Shown piece by piece: positions 60,258 to 64,000 of a stretch of DNA of 64,000 nucleotides. This stretch comes from JAHEEL01 sp963785245 (GTDB taxonomy: Bacteria > Actinomycetota > Acidimicrobiia > Spongiisociales > UBA5794), in NCBI GenBank assembly GCA_963785245.1, contig CAWAUO010000006.1, forward strand, positions 1 through 64,000, read 5' to 3'. The notes beneath the pieces are model-generated. The model did not search any database and was not told the DNA's origin. It saw only the letters and a program-made list of their open reading frames with translations. The position numbers were made by a program, and so were the translations under genes. Every line of letters starts with the position of its first letter. Position 1 is the first letter of the stretch.

Positions 60258-62282
60258 TCATTGCACGTCTTCGGGACCGGCCTTGGCGCCCGTGAGGGTC
60301 TTGAACCACTGCGCCCCCGCGGTCCGGGATGCGAGCAACGGCACACCGGCCTCGCTGATGATCCTTCCCGTCTCCGCATCTTCGAAGTCCGTGCCGCGGT
60401 ACTGCGGGGATGCCGGCGCATCTTCCGCCTTCACCGCGTTGATCCGCTCGGCTCGTTCAAGTTCGAGTGTGACCAGTTGCCGCTCGATCGCCTCGACCTG
60501 TTCGTCGGTGATGTCGTCGAAGCCGAATGCCGCCCGGACCATACGCGCCATATCCGCCCGGTAGTCGTGCCCGAAGGACCCGAAGTGCCCCGGCACCGTC
60601 ACCATGGCATTCATGGCGTCGATCGTCACCTGGAGGAATGTGCTGACCGGCGTGTGGTCCATGTCCTCCGGCACGCCGCGGCCTCGATCCCCGGAGAGCC
60701 ACTCGGGCTCTCTCACCAGGATATCGGGCGACATGACGGCGATCGGGTCGTTGTCGTGACTGAGGACGACGGCTCGTAGATGTCTACGCTCGTCGTCGGT
60801 GAGCGCCTCGATCTCGCCGGGGTTGTCGAACACACCGACGCTCCCGGCCGGAACCAGCTTGGAGCTGCCGGCAGCCATCCCGTTCCTCGACCACTTCGCG
60901 AGCCCAGGGAGACCGACCCAGAGAGCCTTGTCGATGCCGTAGTGATCGAAGCCCTCGATCCCCTGGTACATGACGACGTCCGAACTGGCCCAGGCGCCGA
61001 GGCTCTCCCCGAAGACCAATACCTTCGGCCGCTGCTCCGGCGGACGTTCGGCCAGGCGCTGCCGGACACTCCAGAGCAGTGCCCTGAACTGGTGCCGCCC
61101 GAGCGCCACCTTCTGCACGGACAGGAACGAAGGGAACCGACCGTATTGGATGACGCAGGTTGCGATGTCGCCCTTCGCCAGGAACTCGGCGCTCTCGATC
61201 ATCGTTTGGTCGACCCATCCCGTCCCCGTGGGAGAGATCAGCAGCAGATAGGAGCGGTCGAATGCACCCGTCCGCTCCAGTTCGGCCATCGCCATCTCGG
61301 TGCGGCCCATGGAGTACATCGGTTCGGAGTTGTATCCGACGAAGACGCGGATCGGCGCCTCGGCCGCCGGTTCGCCCAGGACGTCCTCGATGAGGACGGG
61401 CGACACGACGTCGGTGACGTAGCGCCGTCCCTGGAGTCCGAGATGCGTGAACGGCGATGAGCTCTCGGCAGATCCGGAGACGAGTGGCGAGATCGGCGGC
61501 ATCGCATACGAGGCTTCGATCTTCTCGTTGGCCCTGCCGATGTAGCCTACGCCTGCGTTGTACAGGGTGACGGCCCCTCCGGCCCAGATCCCGGCATTGA
61601 TCGCCCCGGCAATCACCCGCTTGCTGCGGCCTGGACCGAAGTAGCGGACGAGGGCGTTGCGTGATCCGATGTACCCCCTGGCGAGACCTGATCCCACGGC
61701 GTAGGTGGCCCAGCCAACACCGATCGCCGCCGGCAGTTCGTTCTTCTGCTCGACCGGCCACCGCTTGATGACGCGTTTGCGCTCTCGTAGGTTCTTGCCC
61801 GCCAACACAATCAACCCTGCCGAGACCGCCGCCGCCGAGATCACCGGACGCACAACATGACCGGAGCGCGTTCGTGACGTGCCGGCCTGCCCCAGGTCGT
61901 GTACAACCCCGGACACGGCCGCCGCTGCAATGACCTGGCCGGCGCTCCGGAGTCCGGAGCGCCACATCGACTCTCCGGGACCGGACGGAGTCGCGGCAAG
62001 GCCGGCACCGGCAAGGGTCACGCCCGCACGGATCGCCACGCGGGTCGAGGTTCGCGCTGCATCCGGGGTGACCGTCTGGGTCCCCTTCTCGACGATGCTC
62101 CCGAGCCCGCGTGCCGTCAGACCGGCGATGCCCATCATGATGCCCTGTTGCATCGAGGTTCTCGGCATGAGAGACGGCTCGAACGACATCGCCATGGCGA
62201 CACCCTCGAGCGGTCCGGCGGGAGACGACAGCAGTGGGTTGACGTAGTCGGCGACGCGAATCGTGGTGGCCTTGTAATCCAT
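60258..62282 (-). CDS. Membrane alpha/beta hydrolase (PF10081-like)
   Basis: From ATG 62282, 674 residues. The N-terminal 300 contain several hydrophobic segments (QVIAAAAVSGVV, PVISAAAVSAGLIVLAGK, AAIGVGWATYAVGSGLARG, AINAGIWAGGAVTLYNAG); the C-terminal part is an alpha/beta hydrolase with nucleophile elbow VFGESLGAW near 465, followed by Asp/His candidates (SHDNDP, GHFGSFGHDY). This matches the actinobacterial Abhydrolase_9 family, of unknown substrate. It lies between prfB and secA. Confidence 0.82.
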   Translation of the reverse strand: MDYKATTIRVADYVNPLLSSPAGPLEGVAMAMSFEPSLMPRTSMQQGIMMGIAGLTARGLGSIVEKGTQTVTPDAARTSTRVAIRAGVTLAGAGLAATPSGPGESMWRSGLRSAGQVIAAAAVSGVVHDLGQAGTSRTRSGHVVRPVISAAAVSAGLIVLAGKNLRERKRVIKRWPVEQKNELPAAIGVGWATYAVGSGLARGYIGSRNALVRYFGPGRSKRVIAGAINAGIWAGGAVTLYNAGVGYIGRANEKIEASYAMPPISPLVSGSAESSSPFTHLGLQGRRYVTDVVSPVLIEDVLGEPAAEAPIRVFVGYNSEPMYSMGRTEMAMAELERTGAFDRSYLLLISPTGTGWVDQTMIESAEFLAKGDIATCVIQYGRFPSFLSVQKVALGRHQFRALLWSVRQRLAERPPEQRPKVLVFGESLGAWASSDVVMYQGIEGFDHYGIDKALWVGLPGLAKWSRNGMAAGSSKLVPAGSVGVFDNPGEIEALTDDERRHLRAVVLSHDNDPIAVMSPDILVREPEWLSGDRGRGVPEDMDHTPVSTFLQVTIDAMNAMVTVPGHFGSFGHDYRADMARMVRAAFGFDDITDEQVEAIERQLVTLELERAERINAVKAEDAPASPQYRGTDFEDAETGRIISEAGVPLLASRTAGAQWFKTLTGAKAGPEDVQ

Positions 62283-62302
62283 GATCCGGATACTACCGAG
62301 CG

Positions 62303-64000
62303 TCAGGAGAGAGGCTCCGCTCCGACGGCGCCATGACACCGCTTGTACTTCTTACCGGAGCCGCACGGACACGGAGCGTTCCTGCCGATCTTGTCTCCGG
62401 TTCGGACAACCTGTCGGGTCTTCATCTGCTGCACCGACTTGGCCGATGAGGTGGTGACCTGAGCCGTCGGCGCCGCTTGCTGTTGCTGCACCACGTCGAC
62501 GTGGAACATGTACCGCGTCGAGTCGTGCTTCACGGCATCGACCAGTTCCTCGAAGTAGGCAAACCCCTCCCGCTGGTACTCAACCAGGGGATCGCGCTGA
62601 CCCATCGCCCGCAATCCGATACCGGATCGGAGGTAGTCCATCTCGGCGAGATGCTCCCGCCACTTGTTGTCGATGACCGACAGCACCACGGTCCGCTCCA
62701 ACTGGCGCATGGTGTCGGCGCCGAACTGCTCTTCGCGGTCGGCATACACGGCATTCGCGTCGTCCAGGTACGCCTCGATGATCTCATCGGAGGTCAGGGA
62801 TTCCTTGTCTGGGAATGATGCCGGACCAATCGTCGGCTGGTAGATGACCTTCATACGAAGGTCGAGGTCGTCCCAATCCCACTCGGAGGGATCGACGCCG
62901 GCCGCCATCGCCTCGACCTCGAGTTCGATCGTCTCGGTGCGCCACTCGGCAAGGAGTTCGTCCGTATCTCGATCGTCGAGGATCATGTTGCGCCACCTGT
63001 AGATGATCTCGCGCTGGGTGTTCATCACCTCGTCGTACTTGAGCACGTTCTTGCGGATCTCGAAGTTCTGCGACTCAACCTGCGACTGCGCACGCTCGAT
63101 CGCCTTCGACACCATCTTGGCCTCGATGGGAACATCGGGCGGGATCTTCAAGCGCTCCATGATCGAGGCGACGCGATCGTTGGCGAAGCGGCGCATCAAG
63201 TCGTCTTCGAGGGAGAGGTAGAACCGGGACTCGCCGGGGTCACCCTGGCGCCCGGAACGACCGCGTAGCTGGTTGTCGATTCGACGCGAGTCGTGACGTT
63301 CGGTGCCGAGCACGTAGAGACCGCCGGCGTCGAGGACCGCTTGTCGCTTCTCCTCGATCTCCGACTCATACCGCCCGGTGGCAGCCGCCAACTCGGCGTC
63401 GTACTCGGGGTCCGTCGGGGCGATCTCCTTGCGCATCATCTCGCCGCGAGCGAGCTCCTCAGGGTTGCCGCCGAGCTTGATGTCGACACCACGACCGGCC
63501 ATGTTGGTCGCCACGGTGACGGCGCCGGGTTGACCGGCTTGGGCGATGACGTTCGCCTCACGCTCGTGCTGCTTGGCGTTCAGGATCTCGTGCTTGACGC
63601 CACGCTTCTTCAGCGTCTGTGCGAGCCGCTCCGACTTCTCGATCGAGATCGTGCCCACGAGAATCGGCTGGCCCCGGTTGCTGCGCTCTTCGATGTCATC
63701 GGCAAGCGCCGCATACTTGTGATCCTCGTCGACGTAGACGACGTCCGCCTGATCCATGCGAGCAATCGGCTGGTTTGTGGGGATGTCGATGACGTCGAGG
63801 CCGTAGATCTCGTGGAACTCGCCCGCTTCGGTGAGAGCGGTACCGGTCATGCCGGCCAGCTTCTCGTACAGACGGAAGTAGTTCTGGAGCGTGATCGTCG
63901 CCAGCGTCTGGTTCTCTTCCTTGATCGCGACGCCTTCCTTCGCCTCGATCGCCTGGTGAAGACCCTCGGAGTAGCGGCGGCCCTCCAGCACGCGGCCGGT
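62303..64000 (-). CDS. secA: Preprotein translocase ATPase SecA, C-terminal part (runs off the window)
   Basis: The visible 565 residues cover the second nucleotide-binding domain (LVGTISIEKSERLAQTLKKRGV, TVATNMAGRGVDIKLGG, DNQLRGRSGRQGDPGESRFYLSLEDDLMRRFA), the helical scaffold and wing domains, and the C-terminal zinc motif CPCGSGKKYKRCHG that binds SecB or ribosomes. The gene continues beyond 64000, where the N-terminal ATPase domain must lie. SecA drives export through SecYEG. Confidence 0.97.
   Translation of the reverse strand, partial: TGRVLEGRRYSEGLHQAIEAKEGVAIKEENQTLATITLQNYFRLYEKLAGMTGTALTEAGEFHEIYGLDVIDIPTNQPIARMDQADVVYVDEDHKYAALADDIEERSNRGQPILVGTISIEKSERLAQTLKKRGVKHEILNAKQHEREANVIAQAGQPGAVTVATNMAGRGVDIKLGGNPEELARGEMMRKEIAPTDPEYDAELAAATGRYESEIEEKRQAVLDAGGLYVLGTERHDSRRIDNQLRGRSGRQGDPGESRFYLSLEDDLMRRFANDRVASIMERLKIPPDVPIEAKMVSKAIERAQSQVESQNFEIRKNVLKYDEVMNTQREIIYRWRNMILDDRDTDELLAEWRTETIELEVEAMAAGVDPSEWDWDDLDLRMKVIYQPTIGPASFPDKESLTSDEIIEAYLDDANAVYADREEQFGADTMRQLERTVVLSVIDNKWREHLAEMDYLRSGIGLRAMGQRDPLVEYQREGFAYFEELVDAVKHDSTRYMFHVDVVQQQQAAPTAQVTTSSAKSVQQMKTRQVVRTGDKIGRNAPCPCGSGKKYKRCHGAVGAEPLS

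Overview
The window is 64 kb of GC-rich actinobacterial chromosome. Support for this: a SmpB/tmRNA pair whose tag reads ADNESYALAA, a mycothiol-dependent-type DinB protein, a DUF222 HNH nuclease, an Rv1339-like MBL protein beside rph and rdgB, and the run secA - prfB - ftsE - ftsX - M23 peptidase - smpB - tmRNA. The SLH repeats with GCNPP...FCP spacing look like those of Acidimicrobiia; that placement is inference.

1-13.3 kb: the end of a lipoprotein gene, then an integrated element of about 13 kb bounded by a 47-bp direct repeat (327-373 and 13253-13299) that copies the 3' half of a tRNA-Arg. It carries a tyrosine integrase beside the intact tRNA, an excisionase-like HTH, a P4-type SF3 helicase, a serine recombinase, a Cro/C1 repressor, and cargo: a PD-(D/E)XK nuclease-like protein, an RNAP alphaCTD/sigma4-like protein with a perfect palindromic operator, a truncated ASCH protein next to a multi-zinc-knuckle HNH nuclease, a TolB/SLH surface protein and small membrane proteins. 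No capsid or terminase genes are seen, so it resembles a phage satellite or integrative plasmid. 13.25-13.9 kb holds five tRNA genes.

13.9-24 kb: a three-gene, translationally coupled operon (sensor-cyclase-like, MscS channel with a cNMP-binding-like domain, second sensor-cyclase-like). Many of the residues normally needed for cyclic-nucleotide synthesis or binding are replaced. On the same strand lie rdgB, rph, an MBL hydrolase of the Rv1339 type, a small membrane protein, a JAMM peptidase and a DinB-type enzyme.

24-51 kb: a large nitrogen and purine catabolic island. It contains a transcarbamoylase, carbamate kinase and two fold-type II PLP enzymes in one coupled operon; a divergent GntR regulator, a YgeW-like transcarbamoylase, glutamate dehydrogenase, an unknown small protein, plant-type hydroxypyruvate reductase and an aminotransferase; then a transketolase homologue, MocA, a three-subunit xanthine dehydrogenase-type enzyme, 8-oxoguanine deaminase/SsnA-like protein, YgfM, XdhD, XdhC, YqeB, YqeC and a dihydropyrimidinase. 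This is an actinobacterial version of the E. coli yge/yqe/ssnA/xdhD region linked to selenium-dependent molybdenum hydroxylases and purine breakdown. YgfK, YgeY, a canonical YgeX and SelD are not seen. The likely logic is oxidation of purine, ring opening by the hydantoinase, carbamoyl transfer to phosphate and ATP from carbamate kinase, with ammonia handled by glutamate dehydrogenase and the PLP enzymes.

51-64 kb: housekeeping. ABM monooxygenase, DUF222 HNH, a tail-anchored small protein, tmRNA with a duplicated 3' end (scar of a lost element), a thioredoxin-fold lipoprotein-like protein, a methyltransferase, smpB, M23 peptidase, ftsX, ftsE, prfB with its programmed +1 frameshift, an alpha/beta hydrolase and the 3' part of secA.

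Five genes (second cyclase, XDH FAD subunit, ygfM, xdhD, ftsE) are each broken by a single base. Because ftsE is among them, base-level assembly errors are the simplest explanation; I annotate each as one gene.
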